Source of the DNA: Rhodococcus qingshengii JCM 15477
GTDB lineage: Bacteria; Actinomycetota; Actinomycetes; Mycobacteriales; Mycobacteriaceae
Length of the DNA: 64,000 nucleotides
Direction of reading: 5' to 3'
Assembly: GCF_023221595.1 (NCBI RefSeq)
Contig: NZ_CP096563.1
Coordinates: 1,532,501-1,596,500 of the forward strand
Under the pieces are notes generated by a model, which was not told the origin of the DNA, made no database searches, and saw only the letters and a list, made by a program, of their open reading frames with translations. Made by a program: the position numbers and the translations under genes. Positions within the stretch are counted from its first letter, which is position 1; each line of letters starts with the position of its first letter. Positions 26,684-34,830 of the stretch are shown in pieces.

Positions 26684-28284
26684 CACGGCACCAGCGCCTT
26701 GATCTCGTCCGGCAGTTCGCTCGGGGCAGGAGATTCGGCCCAGACTCCCGTTGACGTGTCGATGACGGTGACTCCGGAAGGGGTGATTACGTATAGCTGA
26801 TCGGTACCGGTGAGCCAATGCAGGACAGCGTCGCTGTCGACGGTACCTCGATAGACTTCAGTACCTGATGAATTCGACACGGACACAACGGTTCCAGTGG
26901 AAGTCGAGAGCTTCTGTGCACTGTGACCGGTCGTGGTCACCGGGGTGCCGACGGGGGCCTCGCTCGGAGTGGTCGTGACTGGTGGCACCGTTGTCGTTGT
27001 CGTTGTCGTTGTCGTTGTGGGCGGCGGCGTAGTTGTAGTCTGTGACGAGGTGGTTGTCGACGGTGCAGTTGTGCTGGTGGTTGTCGACGGTGCAGTTGTG
27101 CTGGTGGTTGTCACAGCCGGCGCCAATGTCGTGGTGGGCGTGGTGGATGAGGCGGTCGTGGAAGTGACGGCCGTAGTAGGAGTGCTCGGAGCGTCTGCCG
27201 CCAGTGCCGGCGCTGCCGATCGACTGAGAGCAGATGTCCCGCTGATCGGACCGCCACACGAGTAGAGCAGGCCGACGAGAATGCTGAATTGGTAGCCGGA
27301 GTACGACGGCGTGACCGACGTGCCGCTCAGTCCATGGATTTCGATGTTGTAGGTGCCGACTATGAGCGGGAACGCGACTGTTGTACCGCCCGAGCCGTAT
27401 CTCATGGAGCCTGTAGTAGACGTTGCGGTGTAGTCGTTCGACCCCAAAAGGTTTCCGCTGGCGTCGCGAGCGATGAGGCGGTATGAGCTTCCGACAGTCG
27501 CGGGCCAAGTGATCGTTACTGCGACCGGAACAACGAGCGCAAAATTCACCGCGCAACTGGCTGTGCTTGGCGACGTGGGAAAGGTTGCAGCAGTGCCGAA
27601 CTGAATGCTTGTTGCCGCGGCTGTGTCGGTGTACCCCGCCTTGGTACCACCGATCTGGGACACACCGACCACCGTGAGACCGACCGTAGCCAAGGCGACG
27701 ATGGCCTTGAGGGCATGGGAGTCGCCGCGTATGTCCTGACGATCCCGCTGAGGTTCCTCCGCGTCGGAAGCCTCACGTCGACGGAACGCGATGTACAGGA
27801 GCCCGCCGACGGCAATCGCACCAAGCACAAGCCCACTCGGTCCGGACAGCCAGACTGCCACGTATCCGAGGCGGTTGATGCTGAAGAAGACGCGATCGGC
27901 TTCGGTGATGACGTAGGGATCGGGATCGGCGATCGGATTTGCATCACCACGCAGTTGTGCGACGGCAAGGTTGTTGCCCTGCTGATCTATTGATTCCACA
28001 CGATGGGTGATGCGCGTGCCTTGGCTGTCGGAGACGCTGACGATGTCACCGACCAGCACTTCCGAAGCAGGCACGGTGCGCGCGAATGCGAGAGCACCGG
28101 TATCGATCGTGGGTGACATCGATCCACTCCGAAAGATCAGCGGGGTGATACCGAAAGCCAGACCGGCGATGAAAATGATGATGGATACCAAGCCTGCGAG
28201 GGCTCCCAGGCTGAGCAGGACTTCCCGTACCCGGTTCTGCATCGAGGCCTTTGCATGTTTTTTCGTGTGTCGAGCCATTGCCAT
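26683..28284 (-). CDS. SipW-type signal peptidase fused to a substrate-like domain and Thr-rich stalk
   Basis: 533 residues. Residues 1-170 are an ER/archaeal-type signal peptidase I: membrane helix 22-46, catalytic Ser55 (RSGSMSPT), His94 (THRV) in place of bacterial Lys, and the GDANPIADPD acidic box at 113-121, then a second helix about 150-167. Residues 190-225 repeat the form of a SipW-dependent leader (VALATVGLTVVGVSQIGG then AGYTDTAA). A beta-rich domain follows to about 350, a Thr/Ser/Pro linker about 365-450 with a run of ten Thr, and a C-terminal domain of about 80 residues. No sortase motif or final anchor. Both flanking genes overlap it (TGATG). Confidence 0.85.
   Translation of the reverse strand: MAMARHTKKHAKASMQNRVREVLLSLGALAGLVSIIIFIAGLAFGITPLIFRSGSMSPTIDTGALAFARTVPASEVLVGDIVSVSDSQGTRITHRVESIDQQGNNLAVAQLRGDANPIADPDPYVITEADRVFFSINRLGYVAVWLSGPSGLVLGAIAVGGLLYIAFRRREASDAEEPQRDRQDIRGDSHALKAIVALATVGLTVVGVSQIGGTKAGYTDTAAATSIQFGTAATFPTSPSTASCAVNFALVVPVAVTITWPATVGSSYRLIARDASGNLLGSNDYTATSTTGSMRYGSGGTTVAFPLIVGTYNIEIHGLSGTSVTPSYSGYQFSILVGLLYSCGGPISGTSALSRSAAPALAADAPSTPTTAVTSTTASSTTPTTTLAPAVTTTSTTAPSTTTSTTAPSTTTSSQTTTTPPPTTTTTTTTTTVPPVTTTPSEAPVGTPVTTTGHSAQKLSTSTGTVVSVSNSSGTEVYRGTVDSDAVLHWLTGTDQLYVITPSGVTVIDTSTGVWAESPAPSELPDEIKALVP
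26989..27018 (-). repeat. Hexanucleotide microsatellite in the Thr stalk
   Basis: Five perfect copies of CGTTGT (plus strand) encode ten consecutive Thr on the minus strand. Gain or loss of units keeps the frame and changes stalk length by two residues. Confidence 0.85.
27058..27111 (-). repeat. Two perfect 27-base tandem repeats in the Thr stalk
   Basis: The unit encodes a nine-residue Thr/Ser/Ala/Pro block (TTTSTTAPS) twice in a row. Identity of the copies at DNA level points to recent duplication. Confidence 0.85.
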
Positions 28285-28886
28285 CACACCTTTGCCGTGA
28301 AGGTCAGGACGATGTTCGACGTGCTGTTCGTCGGCGGTGTCGGTGTTGTCGGAAGCTGCACCGAGACACATAAATTCTCGGTAGCCCCTACCGCCAGTGG
28401 GCGGTCGGGGCTACCGATGGCTTGATTCGCGGTGAGTGTCAGCGCGAGCGAGGACACGACGTTGGCGCCGTCAGTGCACTTGTTGGCAACAGTTCCGTTG
28501 GAGGAAACCGTCATTCGTAGAGAGGTCGTCAACGCACCACTACTCGTAGACGTGATGGTGTACTTCAGTGGGACAGTTGCCCCTGTGCCGAGGTTGTTGA
28601 CCTTGATCAGAGCGGTATTCGAATCACCGGGAATCATTCCGGACTTGCCAAGCTCACTGAAATTCAGGGACTTGGTCAGGGTGGGCTGGGCAATGCTGTT
28701 CAACTGCAGATTGATCGACCCGGTCGTGATGTTGCCCGAAGTCGCAATCGCCGAAGACGTCCAGGCGGCGAGTGTAGTGACACCGCCGACACCCAGTACC
28801 ATCCCCAAAGCGAGCAGCGCGCGAAAGCGCGTGCTGGTCAACAGGTGACGAATCCGATGGGCCGGACGGTCAGGGCGCGAGGGCAT
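28284..28886 (-). CDS. SipW-type secreted protein C
   Basis: 200 residues. A longer basic N terminus (PSRPDRPAHRIRHLL) leads into FRALLALGMVLGVGGVTTLAAWTSSA, again a SipW-type leader with the AAW-TSSA segment after the cleavage site. The mature part (GSINLQLNS, IKVNNLGTGATVPLKYTIT, NLCVSVQLP) has the beta-sandwich pattern of CalY/TasA proteins, including the repeated phrase 'GDSNTALIKVNN' where related proteins have a similar pleated strand. It overlaps the preceding peptidase gene by 17 bases and the following one by TGATG. Confidence 0.83.
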   Translation of the reverse strand: MPSRPDRPAHRIRHLLTSTRFRALLALGMVLGVGGVTTLAAWTSSAIATSGNITTGSINLQLNSIAQPTLTKSLNFSELGKSGMIPGDSNTALIKVNNLGTGATVPLKYTITSTSSGALTTSLRMTVSSNGTVANKCTDGANVVSSLALTLTANQAIGSPDRPLAVGATENLCVSVQLPTTPTPPTNSTSNIVLTFTAKV

Positions 28887-29514
28887 CGTGCTGGCCTTTC
28901 TCGATCTGGGCGGAGTCTGCGGGCGCGAAAGTTGCAGGGTCAGGAGCCAATCGGGCTCGAGCTCGCTCCTTCCGGCCGTCACGGATGCCGCTGATCATCA
29001 TGTACGACGCGTACAGCAGTAGAGCGGTCACTACGATCACCACGATCACGGTGCGCTGCTCTCCCGTCAGCCAGGTGTTCACGTAACCGAGATAAGGCAG
29101 GCTGTACCAGACCTTTCCCCGGATCTGCACCGGCCGTACTTCCTTCTCGTCAGGCTCACCGTTCGCGTCGCCCTGGGTGATGAAAGTTCTTTCACCCTTC
29201 TGGTTTTCACTTGTGGCGATGATCCGGTGCGTGACGACGGTCGGCTGACCCGATTCCAGCTGGTACGTAATAGGTGTACCGATCCCCAGTTCGGACGGAT
29301 CGACAGGTTTGACGACTACCAGTGATCCAGGGTTGTACGTCGGGCGCATCGAACCGGTCAGAATCGTGAAGCGCTGCGCTCCAGCAAAGAAGGGAACGAC
29401 AATGGTTGCGACGATGACTGCCGAAATTGCCAGCAGCAGTGTCCAACTGACGATAGAGGTGATCCACCAGAGTGGGCCGGTGCGATCGGTGCGCTTCGTG
29501 GAGTGTTTTGTCAT
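28870..29514 (-). CDS. sipW: SipW-type signal peptidase I (ER-type, Ser-His)
   Basis: 214 residues in the cell membrane. Helix 1 is about residues 16-42, catalytic Ser55 lies in LTGSMRPTYNPG, His96 in VTHRI replaces the Lys of ordinary LepB enzymes, and the acidic box is QGDANGEPDE. A second helix (VIVVIVVTALLLYASYMM, about 156-173) is followed by a charged cytosolic tail. It removes alternate signal peptides from TasA/camelysin-type proteins, and four candidate substrates lie in this operon. Translationally coupled to protein B by ATGA. Confidence 0.88.
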   Translation of the reverse strand: MTKHSTKRTDRTGPLWWITSIVSWTLLLAISAVIVATIVVPFFAGAQRFTILTGSMRPTYNPGSLVVVKPVDPSELGIGTPITYQLESGQPTVVTHRIIATSENQKGERTFITQGDANGEPDEKEVRPVQIRGKVWYSLPYLGYVNTWLTGEQRTVIVVIVVTALLLYASYMMISGIRDGRKERARARLAPDPATFAPADSAQIEKGQHDALAP

Positions 29515-30077
29515 ACCGGACCTGCCTGGAAGGTCAAGGTCGTGGTGCTTGTTGCACCTGAGACCGCCCCGACGCCTACCGTGAGTCGCAAGCACAGAAT
29601 GTACGTACCGCCTGAGACCAGCGGACTCGGCATGTACGCCGGCGAAACCGGGTACTGCAGCGATGCATTCATCGATCCGGACGTCAGTGGGGTCACTGCC
29701 GGAGCCGCGGTGTTGACGCCGGCAGGGCAGGCGCCTTCGTTGGCGACTCCGTACGTGGTCAACGTGAATCCCGTAAGTGCGGTCGTCGACTGCATTCGCC
29801 ATTGCAGAGGATCAGTCCCCGAATTCTTGACGGTGAGCGGTGCTTGCACCGTGTTTCCCGGGACAACGGGCGTCGCGGCCGTCGTCAAGTTCGCCAGGGT
29901 GTACGCCGCACTGGTTCCGGCAGATGTACCAACCGTGAGGTTGACGCTGGCGGCTGTCGCCGTACCGCCATTCGCGCTCGCCGAATCGGACCACAGCGCG
30001 AGCGACTGCTGTGACGATGCAAACACCGCTACAGCAGCCACCGCGACTGCGATCGCTCCCCAGACCTTTTTCCTCAT
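29511..30077 (-). CDS. SipW-type secreted protein B
   Basis: 188 residues. Leader MRKKVWGAIAVAVAAVAVF, then QQSLALWSDSASANGG, the aromatic-SDSA motif of SipW substrates. The mature part is Thr/Ala/Gly-rich and beta-like (TVKNSGTDPLQWRMQST, GTYILCLRLTVGV). It starts four bases after protein A ends and overlaps sipW by ATGA. Confidence 0.85.
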   Translation of the reverse strand: MRKKVWGAIAVAVAAVAVFASSQQSLALWSDSASANGGTATAASVNLTVGTSAGTSAAYTLANLTTAATPVVPGNTVQAPLTVKNSGTDPLQWRMQSTTALTGFTLTTYGVANEGACPAGVNTAAPAVTPLTSGSMNASLQYPVSPAYMPSPLVSGGTYILCLRLTVGVGAVSGATSTTTLTFQAGPV

Positions 30078-30081
30078 GAAA

Positions 30082-30639
30082 TTACGGGGCCGGTGTCAGT
30101 GCTGTCTGAGTGACGACCAACTTCATCGCCGACAAGTTCAGCGACTGGTTCTGCGCGACCTGATTGGCCACCTCGTTGAAGTTCAGCCGGACTCCGACGT
30201 GGACGATCGTTCCGTTCTGGGCTTTGGTGATCTGCGAAATCGGGTTGCCGCCAGTGTCCTTGATTGTCGTCACGGGCACGACAGCAGCGGCAAGCTCGGC
30301 GCTGTTCGCACCCGGAACGATTCCGGCCGTATCAGCGGTCAGAACAGCCGCGAGACGATCGCCCACTGCGGTCACAGTGACGTCGCAGGTGTATTCGATG
30401 CTCTCGGTGGTGACTATTCGGTAAGCCGAGCTGTTGGTGATCGCGGTCTTCGTCGGGTTGAGGGAGTTCCACCCGCCACCGACCGGTGCGCAAGAGCTCA
30501 GGTCGAGGGCGCCGGACGTGACGGGCCCGCCGCCACTGACGTCGGCCGAATCGCTCCAGACTGCGAGCGAGCCGGCACCGCCGAGGAGGAGGGCACCGGC
30601 CGCCGCAGCAGCGATCGCACCCTTGGTCTGCTTCTTCAT
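30082..30639 (-). CDS. SipW-type secreted protein A, first gene of the operon
   Basis: 185 residues. Leader MKKQTKGAIAAAAAGALLLGG followed by GSLAVWSDSADVSGG, a very clear alternate-type signal peptide. The mature part carries two Cys (SSCAPV, YTCDVT) at positions equivalent to those of protein D and ends ALTPAP like D. By family such proteins assemble into extracellular fibres or act as surface adhesins (TasA, camelysin). Only the family resemblance of the leader is seen directly. Confidence 0.85.
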   Translation of the reverse strand: MKKQTKGAIAAAAAGALLLGGAGSLAVWSDSADVSGGGPVTSGALDLSSCAPVGGGWNSLNPTKTAITNSSAYRIVTTESIEYTCDVTVTAVGDRLAAVLTADTAGIVPGANSAELAAAVVPVTTIKDTGGNPISQITKAQNGTIVHVGVRLNFNEVANQVAQNQSLNLSAMKLVVTQTALTPAP

Positions 30640-30647
30640 GAAAATCT

Positions 30648-30689
30648 CATTTCATGTCTGGGACCCGAAATGGGGCCATTCAGACATGA
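30648..30689 (-). promoter_or_regulatory. Overlapping dyads in the leader of the SipW operon
   Basis: TCATGTCTG (30652-30660) pairs with CAGACATGA (30681-30689), while CATTTC (30648-30653) pairs with GAAATG (30667-30672); the two pairings exclude each other. They lie 9-50 bases before the first ATG and could be an RNA switch or a protein operator. The remaining gap to 30929 is AT-rich, with another dyad (TTTGT/ACAAA, 30833-30850) and no coding frame. Confidence 0.5.
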
Positions 30690-30929
30690 GTATCAGACAC
30701 GGCAAACGATTCGTTACCACTTTTCGAAAAATCAATTTTACGACTGGAGTCCAACTGTCACTCGGTGTCGAAATGATCTTTGACCTGCGTCTAACTACTC
30801 GTTTGTAAGTTTGGTGCGAATAAAACCGTTGGTTTGTTCAGTTGGACAAAGCGGACGAGTCGGAACCTGGCAAATCTGCTGTTTTTTACCAGTTAATTAC
30901 CGAGTTTCGGTTTTGTTTTGCAATTTGAA

Positions 30930-31745
30930 TCAATTGTTTGTGTTGCTACGAAATGGATCGGTTGTTGTTCCCACAAGATCGGCGACCGACTCGAGGACGA
31001 TGGTCGGGCGGTAGGGATAGAGCTCTACCGACGCGCGGGTCGAGATCCCGGTCATCACCAGAATCGTCTGCAGTCCGGCTTCGAGGCCACAGACGATGTC
31101 GGTGTCCATGCGGTCGCCGATCATCAACGTATTGGCGGAATGAGCGCCGATGGACCGCAGGGCTGAGCGCATCATCAAGGCGTTGGGCTTGCCGACGTAG
31201 TAGGGATCGCGTCCGGTCGCCTTGGTGATGAGAGCGGCGACCGAGCCGGTGGCCGGCAGCGAGCCGTCTCGCGACGGTCCAGTGGCGTCCGGGTTGGTGG
31301 CGATGAACCGCGATCCACGCTCGACCAGGCGAATGGCGGTGGTGATTGCCTCGAAGGAGTACGTTCGCGTCTCGCCGAGGACGACGTAGTCGGGGTCGCT
31401 GTCCGTCAGGACGTAACCGATGTCGTGCAGGGCAGTGGTCAGGCCCGATTCGCCGACCACGTAGGCGCTGCCGCCCGGCCGCTGGTTGGCCAGGAACGTC
31501 GCGGTTGCGAGCGCTGACGTCCAGATCGACTTCTCCGGGATGTCGAGTCCCGAATTGAGCAGGCGTGCTCGCAGGTCACGCGGGGTGCGGATGGAGTTGT
31601 TGGTGAGCACCATGTACGGGATGTCGTTCGACGCCAGCTCTGCCAGGAACGTGTCCGCTCCAGGTATCAAGTGCTCCTCGTGGACGAGAACCCCGTCCAT
31701 GTCCATGAGGTAGGTCCAACCGGTCTGATCTTCTGTACTGGTCAT
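30930..31745 (-). CDS. HAD-IIA family hydrolase (NagD-like phosphatase)
   Basis: 271 residues, cytosolic. Motif I YLMDMDGVLVHEEHLIPGA, motif II VLTNNSIRTPRDL, motif III Lys in YVGKPNALMM and motif IV MIGDRMDTDI are all intact, with the C2A cap of the NagD/PNPase group between II and III. Members dephosphorylate sugar or nucleotide phosphates; substrate unknown. Followed 37 bases before by the TSUP gene's 3' end, so separate transcription is possible. Confidence 0.9.
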   Translation of the reverse strand: MTSTEDQTGWTYLMDMDGVLVHEEHLIPGADTFLAELASNDIPYMVLTNNSIRTPRDLRARLLNSGLDIPEKSIWTSALATATFLANQRPGGSAYVVGESGLTTALHDIGYVLTDSDPDYVVLGETRTYSFEAITTAIRLVERGSRFIATNPDATGPSRDGSLPATGSVAALITKATGRDPYYVGKPNALMMRSALRSIGAHSANTLMIGDRMDTDIVCGLEAGLQTILVMTGISTRASVELYPYRPTIVLESVADLVGTTTDPFRSNTNN

Positions 31746-31782
31746 TACTCCAGTATGTGCGGGTGGCGCCCGATGTGGGCGG

Positions 31783-32550
31783 TCAAGCGAGAAGGCGCCA
31801 CAGTCCGATCAGGCCGACGACGACAATCGTGTAGCGCAGTGCAGTGGGGGACAGGCGCCGTCCGTAGCGGGCACCGAGAACGCCACCACCGAGTGAGCCG
31901 ACGGCGATCAAACCGGCTGCTGCCCAATTGATCTGATCGAATGCCAGAGTGATGTACATCCCTGCTGCAACGATGTTGACGAGCAGCGACAGCAGGTTCT
32001 TCGCGCCGTTCATGCGCTGGAGGGTTTCCGGGAGGATGGCACCCATCACACCGATGAGAAGGATGCCCTGCGCGGCAGTGAAGTACCCGCCGTAGATGCC
32101 GACTGCAAAAGTGCCGGCGGTCAGGAGCATCAGCCTCTTGGTGGACAGCGTCGTTTCTTCGGTGGAACGCTTCTTGGCCCACGCCTGGATGCGTGGTTGG
32201 AGGAGGACGAGCGCGAGAGCGAGGACCAGCAGCACCGGAACGATGGTCTCGAACAGTTTCTCGGGTAGATGCATGAGCAACCACGAACCGAGTAGTGCCC
32301 CGGCGAGTGACGCCGGAATCTGCCACTTCAGTCGATCCCACTGTCCGGACAGCTCACGTCGGTAGCCCCAGGTACCCGAAACTCCGCCGGCGACGAGCCC
32401 GACCGCGTTGGACATGGTTGCGGTCACGGGCGGCATGCCGAAGGCGACCAGGGTGGGAAACGTGATCAGCGTTCCACTGCCGACCACGGCGTTGATCGCG
32501 CCCGCGCCGATACCGGCCAACAAGATGAAGAAAGCGTCGAGTCCACTCAC
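31783..32550 (-). CDS. TSUP-family permease (TauE/SafE type)
   Basis: 255 residues with about eight membrane helices and the two internal repeats of TSUP proteins (GAINAVVGSGTLITFPTLVAFGMPP near the N terminus, GIYGGYFTAAQGILLIGVMG in the second half). These move sulfite, sulfonates or other organosulfur anions. The sulfur-responsive genes to its right make that assignment attractive, but no riboswitch faces this gene. Confidence 0.88.
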   Translation of the reverse strand: MSGLDAFFILLAGIGAGAINAVVGSGTLITFPTLVAFGMPPVTATMSNAVGLVAGGVSGTWGYRRELSGQWDRLKWQIPASLAGALLGSWLLMHLPEKLFETIVPVLLVLALALVLLQPRIQAWAKKRSTEETTLSTKRLMLLTAGTFAVGIYGGYFTAAQGILLIGVMGAILPETLQRMNGAKNLLSLLVNIVAAGMYITLAFDQINWAAAGLIAVGSLGGGVLGARYGRRLSPTALRYTIVVVGLIGLWRLLA

Positions 32551-32716
32551 TCCGCAGACGGTACGGCAGAGGAAAAGTCAGTCCGGACGGCGGTCCCGGT
32601 CTTCATTCGAACGCTCCATTCAACACGCCGAACGCGGCTGCGGACACCGTTGGAATCAATGCGATTTCAACATCGTGGACCCTTCATTTCCCTTGCAGTG
32701 CAGGGAAATACAACAT

Positions 32717-32745
32717 TTGACGACTCGACATTTCGCGTCTAGTCT
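32717..32745 (+). promoter_or_regulatory. Promoter of the first SAM riboswitch transcript
   Basis: TTGACG and TAGTCT with a 17-base spacer; the predicted start coincides with the first base pair of the riboswitch. An upstream dyad ATTTCCC/GGGAAAT (32686-32709) abuts the -35 and may bind a regulator. Confidence 0.65.
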
Positions 32746-32752
32746 TTGCTCA

Positions 32753-32841
32753 CCATCCAGAGCGACCGAGAGACCTGGCTCGTCGACGTCGCAGCAACCC
32801 CCCGAGTGATCGGGAGCGGGTGCTACCGCCAGGACCGATGG
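32753..32841 (+). promoter_or_regulatory. SAM-I (S-box) riboswitch, copy 1
   Basis: Closing stem CCATC/GATGG; the S-box core is clear: AGAGCGACCGAGAGACC then TGGCTC, CAGCAACC and GGTGCTACC-GCCAGGACC. These are the conserved SAM-I junction sequences. It precedes a leader peptide and the amino acid ABC transporter genes. High SAM should switch the transcript off. It differs from copy 2 at only three bases. Confidence 0.88.
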
Positions 32842-32851
32842 AAGGCATCAC

Positions 32852-32929
32852 ATGGGTACCACTTCGCACGCTGCGCACAAGCGACGTCACATCGATCTGT
32901 GCCGCACCGCTTCGTGTCACTGTCGCTGA
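32852..32929 (+). CDS. Cys-containing leader peptide 1 (25 aa)
   Basis: ATG, 11 bases after the riboswitch stem. Product MGTTSHAAHKRRHIDLCRTA then SCHCR. The block RRH[IV]DLCRTA is shared with leader peptide 2, and three Cys lie in its last nine residues. Actinobacteria are known to use short Cys-rich upstream peptides as cysteine attenuators; the same use is inferred here. It ends 110 bases before the permease gene. Confidence 0.65.
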   Translation: MGTTSHAAHKRRHIDLCRTASCHCR

Positions 32930-33039
32930 CCGAACTCTCGTCGTCTTCGCAACTCGAGCTCACCAACTCGAGGACACAGCTGCGTTCCCATTTCCCCGAA
33001 AGGTCTATTCGTGATGTCCACTCCGTCAGGTAGCGCGCC

Positions 33040-34014
33040 GTGAGCGCGCCCACCGATGTCCGCCCCGAAAAGTCGGTGTCCGAGTCGCAACTACCCGACT
33101 CGGAGCTTGTCGTCGCTCGCACCTGGCACCCGCTGCGCTGGGTGATCAGTGCGGTCGTGCTGGTCCTGCTTGCTCAGTTCATCCACGGACTCGTCGTCAA
33201 CCCCGGCTGGGACTGGCCGACGTTCGCGCAGTACTTCACCGCGAAATCAGTGCTCGCTGCGTTGTGGATGACGATCAAACTGACCTTGTGGGGGACGATC
33301 CTCGGTTTCGGTCTCGGTGTCTTCCTGGCGCTCGGTCGGTTGTCGAAGAATCCGGTCCTGCAGGTGATCGCCTGGACCTACATCTGGGCCTTCCGCTCGA
33401 TTCCACTCATCGTGCAGCTGCTCTTCTGGTTCAACATCACTTACCTGTACCAGACACTTTCTCTCGGAATACCTTTCGGGCCCGAGTTCTTCACCTTCCA
33501 GGTCAGCGGTGTGATCGGCGGATTCACCGCAGCAGTCATCGGTTTGGCGCTGCACCAGGCTGCATACTCGGCCGAGATCATTCGCTCCGGAATCATCTCG
33601 GTGGATCACGGTCAGATCGAAGCTGCTCACTCGCTCGGCATTCCGCGCAGTCGCCAGTTCTTCAAGATCGTTCTCCCGCAGGCAATGCGGGCGATCCTCC
33701 CCAACGCCGCCAACGAGGTCATCGGACTCTTCAAGGGAACGTCGATCGTCTCCACCATGGCAATCGCCGAACTGTTCTACCAGGTGCAGGTCATCTTCGG
33801 CCGCAACGGACGAGTCGTGCCCCTGCTGATGGTCGCCACGATCTGGTACATCATCCTCACGACATTGCTCTCGATCGGTCAGTACTACGTGGAGCGCCAC
33901 TATGCACGAGGATCCGCTCGTGCTCTTCCGTTGACTCCGGTACAGAAGGCGCGCAAGAAGTTCGAAGAGATTCGCGATGCGCGTCTCGATATTCCGAGAG
34001 GTGCTACCCGATGA
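33040..34014 (+). CDS. Polar amino acid ABC transporter permease (HisM family)
   Basis: 324 residues: a 45-residue cytosolic N terminus, about five to six membrane helices and the EAA-loop sequence [21 protein letters not shown] that docks on the ATPase. Family 3 permeases import amino acids such as glutamine, cystine or methionine derivatives. SAM-riboswitch control upstream suggests a sulfur amino acid. GTG start. Overlaps the ATPase gene by ATGA. Confidence 0.9.
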   Translation: MSAPTDVRPEKSVSESQLPDSELVVARTWHPLRWVISAVVLVLLAQFIHGLVVNPGWDWPTFAQYFTAKSVLAALWMTIKLTLWGTILGFGLGVFLALGRLSKNPVLQVIAWTYIWAFRSIPLIVQLLFWFNITYLYQTLSLGIPFGPEFFTFQVSGVIGGFTAAVIGLALHQAAYSAEIIRSGIISVDHGQIEAAHSLGIPRSRQFFKIVLPQAMRAILPNAANEVIGLFKGTSIVSTMAIAELFYQVQVIFGRNGRVVPLLMVATIWYIILTTLLSIGQYYVERHYARGSARALPLTPVQKARKKFEEIRDARLDIPRGATR

Positions 34015-34796
34015 CCGCAGAACTGGCCGAAGATTCGGTGTACGCCGTCGAAGCACGCGGAATTCACAAGTCTTTCGGTGCCTTGGAAGTACTTGCCGGC
34101 GTTGATCTCCTGGTTCGCAAGGGCGAAGTGACCGTCATTCTCGGTCCGTCGGGTTCCGGTAAGTCCACCTTGCTGCGAACCCTCAATCACCTCGAAAAAG
34201 TCGACCGCGGAACCGTACGGATCGACGGAGAGCTGATCGGATACCGGCGCAAGGGAAATCGACTCCACGAACTGCGTGACCGCGAGATCCTGAAACAGCG
34301 TTCGCACATCGGATTCGTGTTCCAGAACTTCAACCTGTTTCCGCACCTGACCGCATTGGAAAACGTGGTGGAAGCGCCGCTCTCGGCCCAGAAGCGTGAT
34401 CGTGACGAGGTGTACCGCGAGGCCCGCGCGCTGCTCGAGCGAGTGGGAGTGGGGGACAAGGCGGACGAGTATCCCCGCCAACTCTCCGGTGGCCAGCAAC
34501 AGCGCGTCGCGATAGCGCGAGCGCTGGCACTGCGGCCGGCGGTCATTCTCTTCGACGAGCCGACGTCGGCGCTCGACCCGGAACTGGTGGGCGAGGTTCT
34601 CGAAGTCCTGGCTCAGCTGGCCCGTGACGGCGCCACCTTGGTGATCGTCACACACGAGGTCGGATTTGCTCGGGAAGTGGCGGACACTGCGGTCTTCATG
34701 GACGGCGGCGTCATCGTCGAACAGGGCCCGCCTTCGCAGGTGATCGACAATCCGGTCCACGAACGGACCAAAGCCTTTCTCTCCCGCGTCCTCTGA
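34011..34796 (+). CDS. Polar amino acid ABC transporter ATP-binding protein
   Basis: 261 residues. Walker [11 protein letters not shown]-loop [18 protein letters not shown], signature LSGGQQQR, Walker [14 protein letters not shown] and H-loop VTHEVGF are all canonical for the GlnQ/TcyN group. Second gene of the riboswitch-led unit. Confidence 0.95.
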   Translation: MTAELAEDSVYAVEARGIHKSFGALEVLAGVDLLVRKGEVTVILGPSGSGKSTLLRTLNHLEKVDRGTVRIDGELIGYRRKGNRLHELRDREILKQRSHIGFVFQNFNLFPHLTALENVVEAPLSAQKRDRDEVYREARALLERVGVGDKADEYPRQLSGGQQQRVAIARALALRPAVILFDEPTSALDPELVGEVLEVLAQLARDGATLVIVTHEVGFAREVADTAVFMDGGVIVEQGPPSQVIDNPVHERTKAFLSRVL

Positions 34797-34830
34797 CGCG
34801 ACCCAGACTCTTTCCCGGAAGGAAAAATTG

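Noticed and set aside
26933..27265. Valine-rich open frame opposite the Thr stalk
   Set aside because: It is simply the complement of Thr codons (ACN read as NGT) in the peptidase fusion gene.
32820..33014. 64-codon frame over the first riboswitch leader region
   Set aside because: It begins inside the riboswitch and runs in a different frame from the conserved leader peptide; no ribosome site.
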